From Burkholderia cepacia ATCC 25416 (GTDB lineage: Bacteria; Pseudomonadota; Gammaproteobacteria; Burkholderiales; Burkholderiaceae), in NCBI RefSeq assembly GCF_001411495.1, contig NZ_CP012981.1:868001-932000 (forward strand): a stretch of DNA of 64,000 nucleotides. The letters run 5' to 3'. Both the position numbers and the translations under genes were made by a program. The notes under the pieces are model-generated. The model saw nothing but the letters and a program-made list of their open reading frames with translations. It searched no databases and was not told the origin of the DNA. Of this stretch, positions 37,901 to 46,713 are shown in pieces. Position 1 is the stretch's first letter, and each line of letters begins with the position of its first letter.

Positions 37901-37967
37901 ACAGGTCGCAGACGGCGTCGATCGCCTCGCGCTGGTAGTCGAGATCCGCTTCGAAATGCAGCCGCAT
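34941..37967 (-). CDS. res: Type III restriction enzyme Res subunit (nuclease site altered)
   Basis: A 1,008-aa SF2 helicase-nuclease. Walker A is METGTGKT at 99-106, the DEAD-type motif is DEPQ at 224-227, motif VI is QTLGRGLRL, and SHSALKEGWDNPNVF is the type III Res motif. The C-terminal nuclease region has HPDWAV followed by LYFVVDTPN where active Res proteins carry (V)VETKG, so the second acid is Asp and the catalytic Lys is absent. ATG 37967 overlaps the mod stop (TGATG). The frame continues upstream out of register with mod and is ignored. It should translocate DNA, but cleavage is doubtful. Confidence 0.88.
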   Translation of the reverse strand: MRLHFEADLDYQREAIDAVCDLFRGQESYRGDFSVLANAAPGTTAAAQGSLGFAVSEQGVGNRLSLTDDALARNLADVQLRGGLPPSGLPGSRDFTVEMETGTGKTYVYLRTIFELNRRYGFTKFVIVVPSIAIKEGVHKTLSITEDHFRALYAGVPYDYFLYDSAKLGQVRHFAASAAIQIMVMTVAAINKKEINNLYKDSEKTGGEKPIDLIRATRPIVIVDEPQSVDGGLEGRGREALAAMAPLCTLRYSATHVDRHHMVYRLDAVDAYERKLVKQIEIASAIVEDAHNKPYVRLVGVSNRRGAISARVELDVATAAGVKRQIVTATDGDDLERLTRRALYAGLRIGEVHAVKGAEYVELRHPEGEAFLSLGEAFGDIDTLAVQREMIRRTIREHLDKELRLAERGVKVLSLFFVDSVERYRRYDENGVPVKGDYALIFEEEYARAARVPAYRALFDGVDVALEVERAHNGYFSIDRKGGWTDTSESSAAARENAERAYGLIMREKEALLSFDTPLKFIFSHSALKEGWDNPNVFQICTLRDIQTERERRQTLGRGLRLAVDQDGERVRDPGVNTLTVIATERYESFAENLQKEIEADTGIRFGIVEEHQFAALPVQEGDAPAHALGIELSRVLWNHLHEQGYVDAQGKVLDRLKDALRQSALVLPEAFEMLRAPIVATLRKLSGRFAVRNADERRAIALRRDASGKAVVFGEDFRALWDRIRHRTVYRVEFDNAKLVRDCAAALHDAPDIARARLQWRKAEIDIGKAGIEAIEVAGAGTVLLDEGELPLPDLLTELQDRTQLTRRSLATILADSGRLDDFRVNPQQFIAVAADAINRCKRLALVAGIAYRKLGERHVHALESFESEALTGYLRNLRPDARKSIHEAVVCETDAERAFADALEAHDGVKLYAKLPAWFRVQTPLGSYHPDWAVLAEQDGGERLYFVVDTPNTDGHVPSEHERAKLACGEAHFRALVDGDGAARFVRVRQADALFEPAVPLAGAGR

Positions 37968-39985
37968 CACAGGCTCCGCACGCGCTTCACGCCGTGCTGT
38001 TCGAGCAGCGCGGCGAGATTGAGCTTCGCGACGTCGTCGACGAAGCCGCTGTCGCGGAACAGGCACGTGACGTCGTGCGTCGTGCCGGTCGCGTCGAGCA
38101 GGTCGACGATGCCGTCGGCGAGCGGGCCCGCGTCGTCGCGCGTGATGCGCGCATCGAAGCACGCGACGATCGCGCGGCCGATCAGGTGCACGGTCTTGCC
38201 CGCCACCTGGTGATGCTCGACCGGCGTGCACAGGTCGAGGCCGAGCTTCAGCGTCAGTTCGGCGAGCAGGTCGTCTTCGGTGCGGCCGGTCTTCACGTGC
38301 TCGACGGATGCGAACAGCGCATGGTCGAAGTCGTCGCGGCGCGGGTCCCACTCGATCACGTTGGTCGTGTCGAGCCGGTACACGCGGAAACCGAGATCGC
38401 CATAGCTTTCCGGGTAATCGCGCGCGACCTGCTGCGCGGCGCGGCGCAGGCGTTCCTTGGTGATTTCGGCGAGCGTCAGCGGCTTTTTCAGCTTCGCGCA
38501 GAAATCGGCGGCCGCCAGCTGCGTCTTGTCGCGGCGGTCGAGCGCCTCGGGCAATTGCACGAGCACGTAGCGGCGCGCGCCGCCGTCGGTCGCGTTCACC
38601 TGCATCACCGCGTGGCCGGTCGAGCCGGAGCCCGCGAAGCAGTCGAGCACGATGTCGTCGCCGCGCGTGCACCAGCCGATCACGGCCGCCGCGAAATCGA
38701 CCGGCTTCGGCAGGTCGAACGGGATGCCGAGCGTCTTCAGGAGCGCGTCGTCGGAGCCGGCGAACGGCAGCACCGACGGCACGTTCTCGTACATGTTCTC
38801 GTCGAGGTAGTAGATCCGCTGCGGCTGCGTGGTTTCATCCGCGCCGAACTCGATCTGGCCGCGCTCGATCAGCGCCTGCATCGTCGCGGGCGGGTTGCGC
38901 CAGCCGCGCGCCGGCATCGCGCACGGCTTGCCGGTGACCGGGTGGATCAGCGGCGTGAAATACTCTTCCGGCGCCTTCTTCTTGTTCGGCCAGGCCATCG
39001 ACACGAGACGGTACACGCGCCCGTCGGCCGACAGCCGGTCGTACATCACCTCGCCGCCCGACAGGTTGGTCTGCGCCTTCATCCACGCGCGGTACGCCTT
39101 CTGCGCGTCCTTCGCGTTGCCGCTGCGGTACACGGCGTCGTGCGCGGCGTCGAGCATGCGCTGCGCATTGCGCTTCGGGCGCTTGAGCGGCGCCCGTTCG
39201 AGCAGCGTCTCGGCGTTGCGCGCGAACAGCACCAGCGATTCGTGCTGGTACGCGACGCCGCGTGCGTCGCCCTTCGGGTTGCGCTTGTCCCACACGGCGA
39301 CGCCCAGTTCGTTCTCCTCGCCGAAGATCTCGCGCAGCATCAGCACCAGCGCGTGCACTTCGTGCTCGTCGATGTGCACCGCGATCAGCCCTTCGTCGGA
39401 CAGCAGCGCGTGCGCGAGCTTCAGGCGCGGATACATCATGTTCAGCCAGTCGGTGTGGAACCGGCCGTTCGCCTCGGTGTTGGTGCTGCGCTTCACGCCG
39501 CCCTGGGTCTGCCCGGTCATCGCCAGGTAGTGGCGGATGCTGTCGCTGAAGTCGTCCGGATAGACGAAATCGCTGCCGGTGTTGTACGGCGGGTCGATGT
39601 AGACGAGCTTCACCTTGCCGGCGTAACTCTTGTGCAGCAGCTTCATCACGTCGAGGTTGTCGCCCTCGATCACGAGATGGCGCGTGTCGTCCCACGCGAC
39701 GCTGTCGTCGGGGCAAGGGCGCAGCGTACCCGTCGACGGCGTCAGCGCGGCCTGGCGCGCGCTGCGCTTGCCGTGCCAGTGGAAGCCATAGCGCTCGTCG
39801 GCGTCGCCGACCGTGCGTTCGCCGATCAGCGCCTTCAGCACGTCGACGTCGACCGACGCGCCGTCGGGGCCTTCGGTCACGAGTTCGGGGAACAGCGCCT
39901 TCAGGCGCGCGACGTTGTCAGCGGTGAAATCCGTCGACATCGCCTGCGGGCTGGCCGCATCGAGTTTCTGCATCGTCTTTTCCAT
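37967..39985 (-). CDS. mod: Type III restriction-modification methyltransferase Mod subunit
   Basis: A 672-aa beta-class N6-adenine methyltransferase: catalytic DPPYNTGSDF at 131-140 comes before the SAM-binding FAGSGSTGHAV, the order expected for Mod proteins. The central part (about 200-400) is the likely target-recognition domain. No simple-sequence repeat that would give phase variation was seen in the coding region. It is coupled to res. The start ATG at 39985 has no strong ribosome-binding site; an ATG 12 bases downstream is possible. Confidence 0.9.
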   Translation of the reverse strand: MEKTMQKLDAASPQAMSTDFTADNVARLKALFPELVTEGPDGASVDVDVLKALIGERTVGDADERYGFHWHGKRSARQAALTPSTGTLRPCPDDSVAWDDTRHLVIEGDNLDVMKLLHKSYAGKVKLVYIDPPYNTGSDFVYPDDFSDSIRHYLAMTGQTQGGVKRSTNTEANGRFHTDWLNMMYPRLKLAHALLSDEGLIAVHIDEHEVHALVLMLREIFGEENELGVAVWDKRNPKGDARGVAYQHESLVLFARNAETLLERAPLKRPKRNAQRMLDAAHDAVYRSGNAKDAQKAYRAWMKAQTNLSGGEVMYDRLSADGRVYRLVSMAWPNKKKAPEEYFTPLIHPVTGKPCAMPARGWRNPPATMQALIERGQIEFGADETTQPQRIYYLDENMYENVPSVLPFAGSDDALLKTLGIPFDLPKPVDFAAAVIGWCTRGDDIVLDCFAGSGSTGHAVMQVNATDGGARRYVLVQLPEALDRRDKTQLAAADFCAKLKKPLTLAEITKERLRRAAQQVARDYPESYGDLGFRVYRLDTTNVIEWDPRRDDFDHALFASVEHVKTGRTEDDLLAELTLKLGLDLCTPVEHHQVAGKTVHLIGRAIVACFDARITRDDAGPLADGIVDLLDATGTTHDVTCLFRDSGFVDDVAKLNLAALLEQHGVKRVRSL

Positions 39986-40227
39986 CGGAGCCCGGCCGTG
40001 CGCGCCAGGACGTCGGGCGCGCTCACGGCACCGGCGGCAATGGCCGCCCGGGCAAACCCGAAACGCTAGCGAGTCGGTCGGCGCAGGTCAAGCGCCGATG
40101 TGGGCCGAACGTACGTGCATCGGCCGCGATCGCCCGCCGGACGGGCCGCAAGCGGATTCGGGCCCGTTGTCGCCCGGACCGGCCGTCGGCCGCTGCGCGG
40201 GCGTCCGGCGGCAGTCCGGAAAGGACG
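39986..40227. other. Intergenic region upstream of mod
   Basis: No gene seen. It contains the mod promoter region and lies beyond the porin terminator. Confidence 0.3.
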
Positions 40228-40265
40228 AAAAAAGGGCACGGTCGGCGCAAAGCGCCGGCGTGCCC
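40228..40265 (-). terminator. Rho-independent terminator downstream of porin
   Basis: The minus strand forms a long stem GGGCACG..CGGCGC / GCGCCG..CGTGCCC followed by TTTTTT, about 70 bases after the porin stop. Confidence 0.85.
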
Positions 40266-40335
40266 GCATGGAGAATCCCGGACGGAAGGTACGGCGGGGC
40301 CCGATGGGCCCCGCACCGGATGGCCGGCCCCGAGA

Positions 40336-41466
40336 TCAGAAACGCGTACGGATGCCCGAAGTCAGTTCGAGCTGGTTCTTCGCGCCGAACGTCGACGCCG
40401 CCGTGTAGCCGCCATGCAGCTTCATGTAGTCGCCGGCCAGGTACACCTCGGTGCGCTTGCTCAGGTGGTAGAACACCGACCCGTAGATCGTCTCCTTGAA
40501 GCCGTTGGCGACGCCGTTGGTCAGGCTGAACGCGCCGAGGTTCGCGTTCGGCGTGAAGCCGTCCGCGTTGTTCGCGGCGTTCTTGACGCGCATCTGCTGG
40601 TAGCCGAGCTCGTAGTCGAGCGCGCCCTTCGGCGCGATCTTCATCGACACCGTCCACGAATCGTCGTGGCGCTGGCCGAGCGAGCCCTGGTCGCCGTTGT
40701 AGCGGAAGTAGCCGGCATTCAGGCGCACGATGTCGAACGTGTAGTTGCCGCCGACCGAGAACGTCTGGTTCCTGAAGCCGCCGTGGTTCACGTGGTTGTA
40801 GAAGCCCGACACGTTGAACGGGCCGCCGTTGTAGCCGAGCGCGACCTGGTACGCGGAGCCGGTCGCGAACTGCGTCGAGTTGCTGAACTGGTAGCCGGCG
40901 CTCGCGAAGATGCCGTTGCCGAACAGCTTCTTCCACGCGATGCCGTTGTTGTAGCGCGTGCCGGTCGGGCCGGCCGCGTAGAAGATCATCTGCTTGAAGT
41001 TGTTCGAGTTGGTCCAGCCGCCTTCCTCGGTCGACAGCCTCGCGGAACCGTACGCATCGCCGTAGATCGCCGCCGAGTCGCGCGCGATCGTGTTCTGGAA
41101 GCCGGCCGTCAGCTTGCCGAAGCGCTCGTCCTCGACGCCCACCCATGCGTCGCGGTCGAAGATCTGGCCTTCGTCTTCCATCTGGCCGTTCGCGACCACG
41201 AATTCGCTTTCGAGGCGGAAGATGATCTTCGTGCCGCCGCCGATGTCTTCGGCGCCTCGCAGGCCCCAGCGGCTGCCGCTGAACCACGGCTCGCCTTCGT
41301 TGCCCATCCCGATCACATGCTTGCCGTTCGCGTCGGCGTGGGTCCGGTAGGTCGGAAAGCTCAGGTCCATCAGGCCGTAGAGCTGCACGCTCGACTGCGC
41401 TTGCGCGTGGGTGCCGGCGCACAGGCCTGCCGCCGCGATGGAAAGGGCAAGGGTTTTTCGTTTCAA
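40336..41466 (-). CDS. Gram-negative trimeric porin (OmpC-like)
   Basis: A 376-aa outer-membrane protein. TTG at 41466 is the start: GGAGGAGACG lies just upstream and it gives a perfect signal peptide (KRKTLALSIAAAGLCAGTHAQA). The mature part opens SSVQLYGLMDLSF and shows the betaproteobacterial porin pattern: SRWGLRGAEDIGGGTKIIFRLE, FDRDAWVGVE, the eyelet loop region and a C-terminal strand ending GIRTRF with the terminal Phe. It forms a diffusion channel. It is monocistronic with its own terminator. Confidence 0.92.
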   Translation of the reverse strand: MKRKTLALSIAAAGLCAGTHAQAQSSVQLYGLMDLSFPTYRTHADANGKHVIGMGNEGEPWFSGSRWGLRGAEDIGGGTKIIFRLESEFVVANGQMEDEGQIFDRDAWVGVEDERFGKLTAGFQNTIARDSAAIYGDAYGSARLSTEEGGWTNSNNFKQMIFYAAGPTGTRYNNGIAWKKLFGNGIFASAGYQFSNSTQFATGSAYQVALGYNGGPFNVSGFYNHVNHGGFRNQTFSVGGNYTFDIVRLNAGYFRYNGDQGSLGQRHDDSWTVSMKIAPKGALDYELGYQQMRVKNAANNADGFTPNANLGAFSLTNGVANGFKETIYGSVFYHLSKRTEVYLAGDYMKLHGGYTAASTFGAKNQLELTSGIRTRF

Positions 41467-41747
41467 GATCGTCTCCTCCGAGCTGCCGCATTGAAATCTG
41501 TTCGTTGGCAGTACGAAATGTATGCCGGATGTTGACGGCCACAGCGAGGGGGCCGACATCTCGCATCGTAGAGGGGGCAATCCTTCACGCCGCTTTCCCG
41601 GACTCGGGAATCGGATCGGTGAAAACACCGAACGCGCAACGATCACGGCGCGGGCGCGCGTGCACAAGCGGGCCTGCTGGGCATCCGGCTGGCCTGGTCA
41701 ACCTTTCGTGCTACGAATCGACGTCCGGTGCGGCGGGTGCGTGCCCG

Positions 41748-42425
41748 TCAGTCGTGCGCGCTCTTCATGCGCAGGATGTAACCCAGCCCGCGCAGCGTGA
41801 TGATCTCGGCCGTGCTGCCCGCGAGATGCTTGCGCAGCCTGTGAATATAGATGTCGATCGCGTCGGCGCTCGGCTCGTCGTCGAGCGCGAACACGCTGTC
41901 CATCAGCCGCGCCTTCGATACCGTCTTGTTCTGCTGCAGCATCAGCGTCTCGAGGATCGCGTGCTCGCGGCGGCGCAGCGCGAGCACCGTTTCGCCGCAG
42001 CGGAATTCGCGCGTGCCGAACGCATAGACGAGATCGCCGCACACGAGCTGCGTCGTGCCGACGCCGGCCTGCCGGCGGATCAGCGCGCGAATCCGCGCAA
42101 CCAGCTCGCGCGACTCGAATGGCTTCACGACGTAATCGTCGGCGCCCGCGCCGAAGCAGTCGACCTTGTCGTCGACCGAGCCGTGCGCGGTCAGCATCAG
42201 AACCGGCACGTTGTCGTTGCGCCGCCGCAGCCGCGCGAGCACTTCCTTGCCGCTGATGCCGGGCAGCCGCATGTCGAGCAGCACCGCGTCGTAGCGTTCG
42301 GTCTTCAGCACCGTGTCCGCGCGTTCGCCGTCGCCGACGCTGTCGACCGCGAAATCCTCGCCGCGCAGCAGGTTCACGATCCAGTGCGCGAGTTCGGCGT
42401 TGTCTTCGACCAGCAGGAGTTTCAT
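41748..42425 (-). CDS. OmpR-family response regulator (TctD/QseB-like)
   Basis: A 225-aa regulator with receiver residues E7-D8, phospho-acceptor D51 (VLLDMRLPG), T79 and K101 (VVKPFE), and a C-terminal winged helix (ALRRREHAILETL, DAIDIYIHRLRKHL, ITLRGLGYIL). It begins 12 bp after its sensor kinase and is the last gene of an ABC-transporter/two-component operon, suggesting that it regulates that uptake system or the porin next door. Confidence 0.92.
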   Translation of the reverse strand: MKLLLVEDNAELAHWIVNLLRGEDFAVDSVGDGERADTVLKTERYDAVLLDMRLPGISGKEVLARLRRRNDNVPVLMLTAHGSVDDKVDCFGAGADDYVVKPFESRELVARIRALIRRQAGVGTTQLVCGDLVYAFGTREFRCGETVLALRRREHAILETLMLQQNKTVSKARLMDSVFALDDEPSADAIDIYIHRLRKHLAGSTAEIITLRGLGYILRMKSAHD

Positions 42426-42437
42426 GACGACATCTCT

Positions 42438-43805
42438 TCAATCGTAGGCGGGCAGCCGTACGGTTACGACAATACCGCGATTGCCGGGCCCCGGCGCAAG
42501 CGACACGCTGCCGCCGTGCGCCTGCGCGATCTCGCGGACGATCGCGAGCCCGAGGCCCGAGCCCTCGGTGTCGGCCGACACGCGGTAGAAGCGCTTGAAC
42601 ACGTGCGGCCGCGCCTCGGCTGGAATGCCGGGGCCGTTGTCGATCACGTCGAGCACGATCGCGTCGCCGTCGCGCCGCGCGGCGACCGTCACGCAGCCGC
42701 CCGGCTGCGTGTAGCGCACCGCGTTGTCGACGAGGTTCATCACCAGCGCGGTCAGCAGGCTGTCGCTGCCCGCGACGTCGAGCCGCTCGCCGAGATCGGC
42801 GCCGAGGTCGATGTCGCGCCGCTGCGCGAGCACGATCGTTTCCTCCAGCACGCTCGACACCACGGCCGCGAGATCGACGCGATGGGTCAAGAGCGTCGAC
42901 GGCGTCGCTTCCGCATGCGCGAGCAGCAGCAGCTTGTCGGTCACGTCGGCCATCTTGCGGCTGCTGCGCTGCATGCTGTCGAGCACCGACGCGAGTTCCG
43001 CATCGTCGTGGCCGCGCCGCTGCGCGTACTGGATCTGCGTGTCGAGTACCGCGATCGGCGTGCGCAGCTGGTGCGCGGCGTCCGCGATGAAGCGGCGCTG
43101 CGTGGCCGTATGCGTATTGAGCCGCGCGATGCACTGGTTGATCGCGTCGACGATCGGCCGCAGCTCGTGCTGCAGCCGCTCGGGGCGGATCGGCTCCAGC
43201 TCCATCGGCCCGCGGTCGGCGACATCGTCCTTCAGCTTCATCAACGGGCGCAGCTCGAAGGTGAGGCCGAGGTAGACGAGCACCACCGCGAGCATCAGCA
43301 TCAGCGACAGGCGCACGAGCTGCGGCCGCCAGATCGTGGCGACCATTGCGTTGCGCGAGCGGGTCGTTTTCGCTACGACGACCGTGACCGTCTCGATCTG
43401 CCCCTCGTCGTAAAGCTGGCGATCGTAGGCCGCCGCGCGCAGCGGCACGCCGTCGAGCGACGTGTCGTACAGCGTCGGCTCGATGCCGTGCCGTGCGGGC
43501 ACGTCGAGTGCCGGCGTGCCGGCCAGCAGGCGGTCGTGGCCGTCGATCACCTTGTAGAACACCGAATCCTGCGACGGCGATTCGAAGATCTCCAGCGCGG
43601 CCGGCGGCACGTCGGCGACCGGCAGCCCGTTGCGCCATTCGACGTCCTCGCCGATCGTGCGCGCGGATGCGACGAGCGCGCTGTCCTGCACGAGCGCGGC
43701 CGTGGTCCGCGCGGTGTCGTACGACATCGCGCCCGCGATCAGCACGAACACCGCGAGCGGCAGCAGCAGCCACCACAGCAATCGCCCGCGCAGGCTGTGC
43801 GCCAT
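42438..43805 (-). CDS. Sensor histidine kinase (TctE-like, 2CSK_N domain)
   Basis: A 455-aa kinase from ATG 43805 (MAHSLRGRLLWW, GGAG upstream); an ATG at 43871 is also in frame. There are two transmembrane helices (about 9-28 and 160-182). Between them is a periplasmic domain like the two-component-sensor N-terminal family (YDTARTTAALVQDSALV). The H-box is DAAHQLRTPIAVLDTQ, the N-box LVDNAVRYTQPGG, the G-boxes DNGPGIP and GSGLGLAIVREI. Such kinases typically sense carboxylates. Confidence 0.9.
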   Translation of the reverse strand: MAHSLRGRLLWWLLLPLAVFVLIAGAMSYDTARTTAALVQDSALVASARTIGEDVEWRNGLPVADVPPAALEIFESPSQDSVFYKVIDGHDRLLAGTPALDVPARHGIEPTLYDTSLDGVPLRAAAYDRQLYDEGQIETVTVVVAKTTRSRNAMVATIWRPQLVRLSLMLMLAVVLVYLGLTFELRPLMKLKDDVADRGPMELEPIRPERLQHELRPIVDAINQCIARLNTHTATQRRFIADAAHQLRTPIAVLDTQIQYAQRRGHDDAELASVLDSMQRSSRKMADVTDKLLLLAHAEATPSTLLTHRVDLAAVVSSVLEETIVLAQRRDIDLGADLGERLDVAGSDSLLTALVMNLVDNAVRYTQPGGCVTVAARRDGDAIVLDVIDNGPGIPAEARPHVFKRFYRVSADTEGSGLGLAIVREIAQAHGGSVSLAPGPGNRGIVVTVRLPAYD

Positions 43806-43893
43806 CCTGTTGCGCTCCTTCTCCGGAATGCCGAACCGCGCCGGGAGCGCCGGCGCGGTCGGAAGTGTCATGTCAGGCGTGCGCCGGCGGCGT

Positions 43894-44751
43894 TCAGAAC
43901 GCCGCGGGCCGCCACTTCAGCAGCCGCTTCTCGAGCCAGGTCAGCAGGTAGTCGGCGGCCAGCGCGACCACGGCCAGCACGATCATCGCCGCGAACACGC
44001 CGCTCGCGTTGAACGCGCCCTGGGCGGTGGAGATTAGCAAACCGATGCCCTGCTTGGAACCCAGGAATTCGCCGACGACCGCGCCGACCAGCGCGAAACC
44101 GAAGCTCACGTGCAGGCTCGCGAGAATCCACGAGAGCGCGGACGGGATCACGACCGACGTCGTGATCTGCCGGCGCGACGCGCCGAGGATCTGCGCGTTC
44201 GCGATCAGGTAGCGGTCGGCTTCGCGCACGCCCTGGAACGCGTTGCCGAACACGACGAAGAACACCATCACGACGGCCAGCGCGATCTTCGACGCCATCC
44301 CGAGGCCGAGCGCGATCACGAAGATCGAGCCGAGCACGACGCGCGGAATCGAGTTCGCGATCTGGATGTACAGGCCGAACACGTCGGCCATCAGCTTGTT
44401 GCGGCCGAGCACGATCCCGCAGATCACGCCGGCCACCGAGCCGATCAGGAAGCCGATCGTGGTTTCCTCGAGCGTCACCCACACCTGCGTGAGCAGCGGC
44501 CCTTGCGACGTGCCGTTGACGAACCAGTCCTGGATCTGCGCGAAGATCAGCGTCGGCTGCGAGAAGAAGAACGGGTCGATCCACTTGAGCCGCGCGGCGA
44601 GTTCCCAGCCGCCGAGCACGACGACGAGCACCGCGATCCGCAGGCCGATGATCAGTTGCCGGCGGCGGCGCAGCCGGGTTTGCGCGGCGCGCGACTCGTC
44701 GTCGAGCGACTTCGCCGGGATGGCGGTGGGGGGAAGCGTCATGTCGGTCAT
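43894..44751 (-). CDS. ABC transporter permease (SsuC/TauC-type)
   Basis: A 285-aa permease with six hydrophobic segments and the EAA loop GVREADRYLIANAQILGASRRQITTSVVIP. ATG 44751 has GGACAGGAG upstream; another ATG nine bases later is in frame. It belongs to the nitrate/sulfonate/taurine permease family and is encoded between the ATPase and the sensor kinase. Confidence 0.9.
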   Translation of the reverse strand: MTDMTLPPTAIPAKSLDDESRAAQTRLRRRRQLIIGLRIAVLVVVLGGWELAARLKWIDPFFFSQPTLIFAQIQDWFVNGTSQGPLLTQVWVTLEETTIGFLIGSVAGVICGIVLGRNKLMADVFGLYIQIANSIPRVVLGSIFVIALGLGMASKIALAVVMVFFVVFGNAFQGVREADRYLIANAQILGASRRQITTSVVIPSALSWILASLHVSFGFALVGAVVGEFLGSKQGIGLLISTAQGAFNASGVFAAMIVLAVVALAADYLLTWLEKRLLKWRPAAF

Positions 44752-44789
44752 GCTCCTGTCCTTGCTGTCCTTGCCGTGCGGCGTATGCG

Positions 44790-45587
44790 TCAGCCGATCT
44801 GCACTTCTTCGCGCAGGTCGTGCCAGATGTCCTTGGAAATTTCGATGAAGCGCGTGTCGTAGCGGATCTCCGACGTGACGCGCGGGCGCGGCAGGTCGAT
44901 CTCGTACACACGCTTGAGCGTCGCGGGGCGCGCGGTCAGCACGAACACGCGGTCGGCGAGCGCGATCGCCTCCTCGAGATCGTGCGTGACGAACACGACC
45001 GAACCCTTGTTCGCGGACCAGAGCTGCAGCAGCTCGTCCTGCATCAGCGTGCGCGTCTGCATGTCGAGCGCGGAGAACGGCTCGTCCATCAGCAGGATTT
45101 CCGGCTGGTTGATGAAGGTCTGCGCGAGCGCGACGCGCTTTCTCATCCCGCCGGAGAGCTGGTGCGGGTAGTGCTTCGTGAACTTGTCGAGGCCGACCTT
45201 GCGGATCCATTCCTCGGCCTGCGCATACGCGACGTCCTTCGAGCGGCCGCGAAACAGCGGGCCCGCCGCGACGTTGTCGATCACGTTGCGCCACGGGAAC
45301 ACCGCGTCGGCCTGGAACACGAAGCCGATGCGCGGGTCGATCCCGTCGACCGGGCGGCCCATCACGCGCACTTCGCCCGACGCGGGCTTGAGCAGCCCGG
45401 TGATCAGGTTCAGCGTCGTCGACTTGCCGCACCCGGTCGGCCCGACGATCGCGATGAACTCGCCGCGCGCGACGCTCATGCTGAAGTCGCGCAGCGCGAC
45501 GGTGGCCTTGCCTTCCGGCGAAATGAAGCGGCACGACACGTTGCGAAACTCGATCGCCGGTGTGCTCGGGGAGACTGCCTGGTTCAT
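44790..45587 (-). CDS. ABC transporter ATP-binding protein (SsuB/TauB-type)
   Basis: A 265-aa ATPase: Walker A GPTGCGKST at 49-57, Q-loop FVFQADAVFPW, signature LSGGMRKRV, Walker B ILLMDEPFSALD and switch H in FVTHDLEEA. ATG 45587 (MNQAVSPSTP) fits the family. It is the second gene of the operon. Confidence 0.93.
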   Translation of the reverse strand: MNQAVSPSTPAIEFRNVSCRFISPEGKATVALRDFSMSVARGEFIAIVGPTGCGKSTTLNLITGLLKPASGEVRVMGRPVDGIDPRIGFVFQADAVFPWRNVIDNVAAGPLFRGRSKDVAYAQAEEWIRKVGLDKFTKHYPHQLSGGMRKRVALAQTFINQPEILLMDEPFSALDMQTRTLMQDELLQLWSANKGSVVFVTHDLEEAIALADRVFVLTARPATLKRVYEIDLPRPRVTSEIRYDTRFIEISKDIWHDLREEVQIG

Positions 45588-45708
45588 CGCATTCGTCCTG
45601 CGGGTGAGGAGGGCGCCGCACCGTGGCGACGCCGGGCCGGTCAACCGGGCCGGAACGGGGCACGCAAGGCGGCGGGATCGCCGCCGCCCGCGCCGCTATC
45701 GGGATCGA

Positions 45709-46713
45709 TCACTTCGCGTTCACGAAATCGTTCGTGTAGGTGCGCGCCAGGTCGATATGCTTGCCCTTCACCGACGGGTTGAACGCCGACAACACTTTCA
45801 GCACGGTGGCCGGGCCGTCGGCCGGCATCCTGCCGTCGGCGGTGTACATCGGCAGCGACGCCTTCAGCGCGCTCACGTACAGCCCCTTGTCCTTCTGATA
45901 GTCGGCCGGCATCTTCGCGGCGATTTCCTCGGCGCTGTGCGTGTGGATGAACTGCATCGTCTTCGCGAACGCATGCGCCAGCCTGGTCGCCTGCGCCTTG
46001 TGCGAATCGGCCCAGGCCGACTGCACGTACAGGCTCGCGGCCGGGTAGGTGCCGCCGAGCGCCGCGCGCGTGCCTTCCAGCGTGCGCAGGTCGACCAGCA
46101 CCTTCGCGTCGCCCATCTTCTCGAGCGCGGATACCGTCGGCTCGGTCGTCATGCCGGCGTCGATGCGGCCCTGCTTGATCGCGGCGATGAAGCTCGCGTC
46201 GGCGCCGACCGGCAGCATCGTGTACTGCGTCGACGGCACGCCGTGCTGCAGCGCGAGATATTGCGTGAGGAAGCTGGTCGACGAGCCGAGGCCCGTCACG
46301 CCGAGCGTCTTGCCCTTCGAATCGGCCATCGACTTGAAGGTCGGCGCGGCCTTGGTCGACACCATCTCGACTTCGCCCGGCACCTGGCCGAACACGGCGA
46401 TCGCCTTCACGTCCTTGCCCTTGCTCTGCAGGTCGATCGTGTGGTCGTAGAAGCCGACGACGCCCTGCACGGCGCCCGCGAGCAGCTCGTTTTCCGCGTC
46501 GACGCCGGCCGGCTGCGACAGCAGCTCGACGTCGAGCCCTTCGTCCTTGAAGTAGCCGAGTTCCTGCGTGAGCCGCGCGGGCAGGTAGATGAGCTTCGCG
46601 ATCCCGCCGACCATGATCGTGATCTTGCCGCCGTCGTCGGCGAGGGCGGGGTGGGCGGCAAGCGCGCAGCTCAGGCTGGCTGCCACGGCGAGGGTGCGCA
46701 GGATGGGTCGCAT
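45709..46713 (-). CDS. ABC transporter substrate-binding protein (NMT1/SsuA-like)
   Basis: A 334-aa periplasmic protein with a signal peptide (residues 1-25, ending HPALA). The fold signature GGIAKLIYLPARLTQELGYF, with FKDEGLDVEL after it, is the NMT1/THI5-like pattern (nitrate, sulfonate, taurine, pyrimidine precursors). The substrate cannot be told from sequence. It is the first gene of a five-gene unit with the ATPase, permease, kinase and regulator. Confidence 0.85.
   Translation of the reverse strand: MRPILRTLAVAASLSCALAAHPALADDGGKITIMVGGIAKLIYLPARLTQELGYFKDEGLDVELLSQPAGVDAENELLAGAVQGVVGFYDHTIDLQSKGKDVKAIAVFGQVPGEVEMVSTKAAPTFKSMADSKGKTLGVTGLGSSTSFLTQYLALQHGVPSTQYTMLPVGADASFIAAIKQGRIDAGMTTEPTVSALEKMGDAKVLVDLRTLEGTRAALGGTYPAASLYVQSAWADSHKAQATRLAHAFAKTMQFIHTHSAEEIAAKMPADYQKDKGLYVSALKASLPMYTADGRMPADGPATVLKVLSAFNPSVKGKHIDLARTYTNDFVNAK

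Noticed and set aside
35046..38213. Very long plus-strand open frame (1,055 codons) opposite the res gene
   Set aside because: It is an antisense shadow of a high-GC gene; its Arg/Val/Glu-rich composition matches no family and res is certain on the other strand.
37968..38672. N-terminal extension of the res frame into mod
   Set aside because: Residues are Arg/Ala-rich noise out of register with mod; the ATG at 37967 gives a normal Res start.
37994..40069. 691-codon plus-strand frame opposite mod
   Set aside because: Antisense shadow of the mod gene with low-complexity composition.
41505..44012. 835-codon plus-strand frame opposite the two-component genes
   Set aside because: Shadow of the response regulator and kinase; no recognisable domain.
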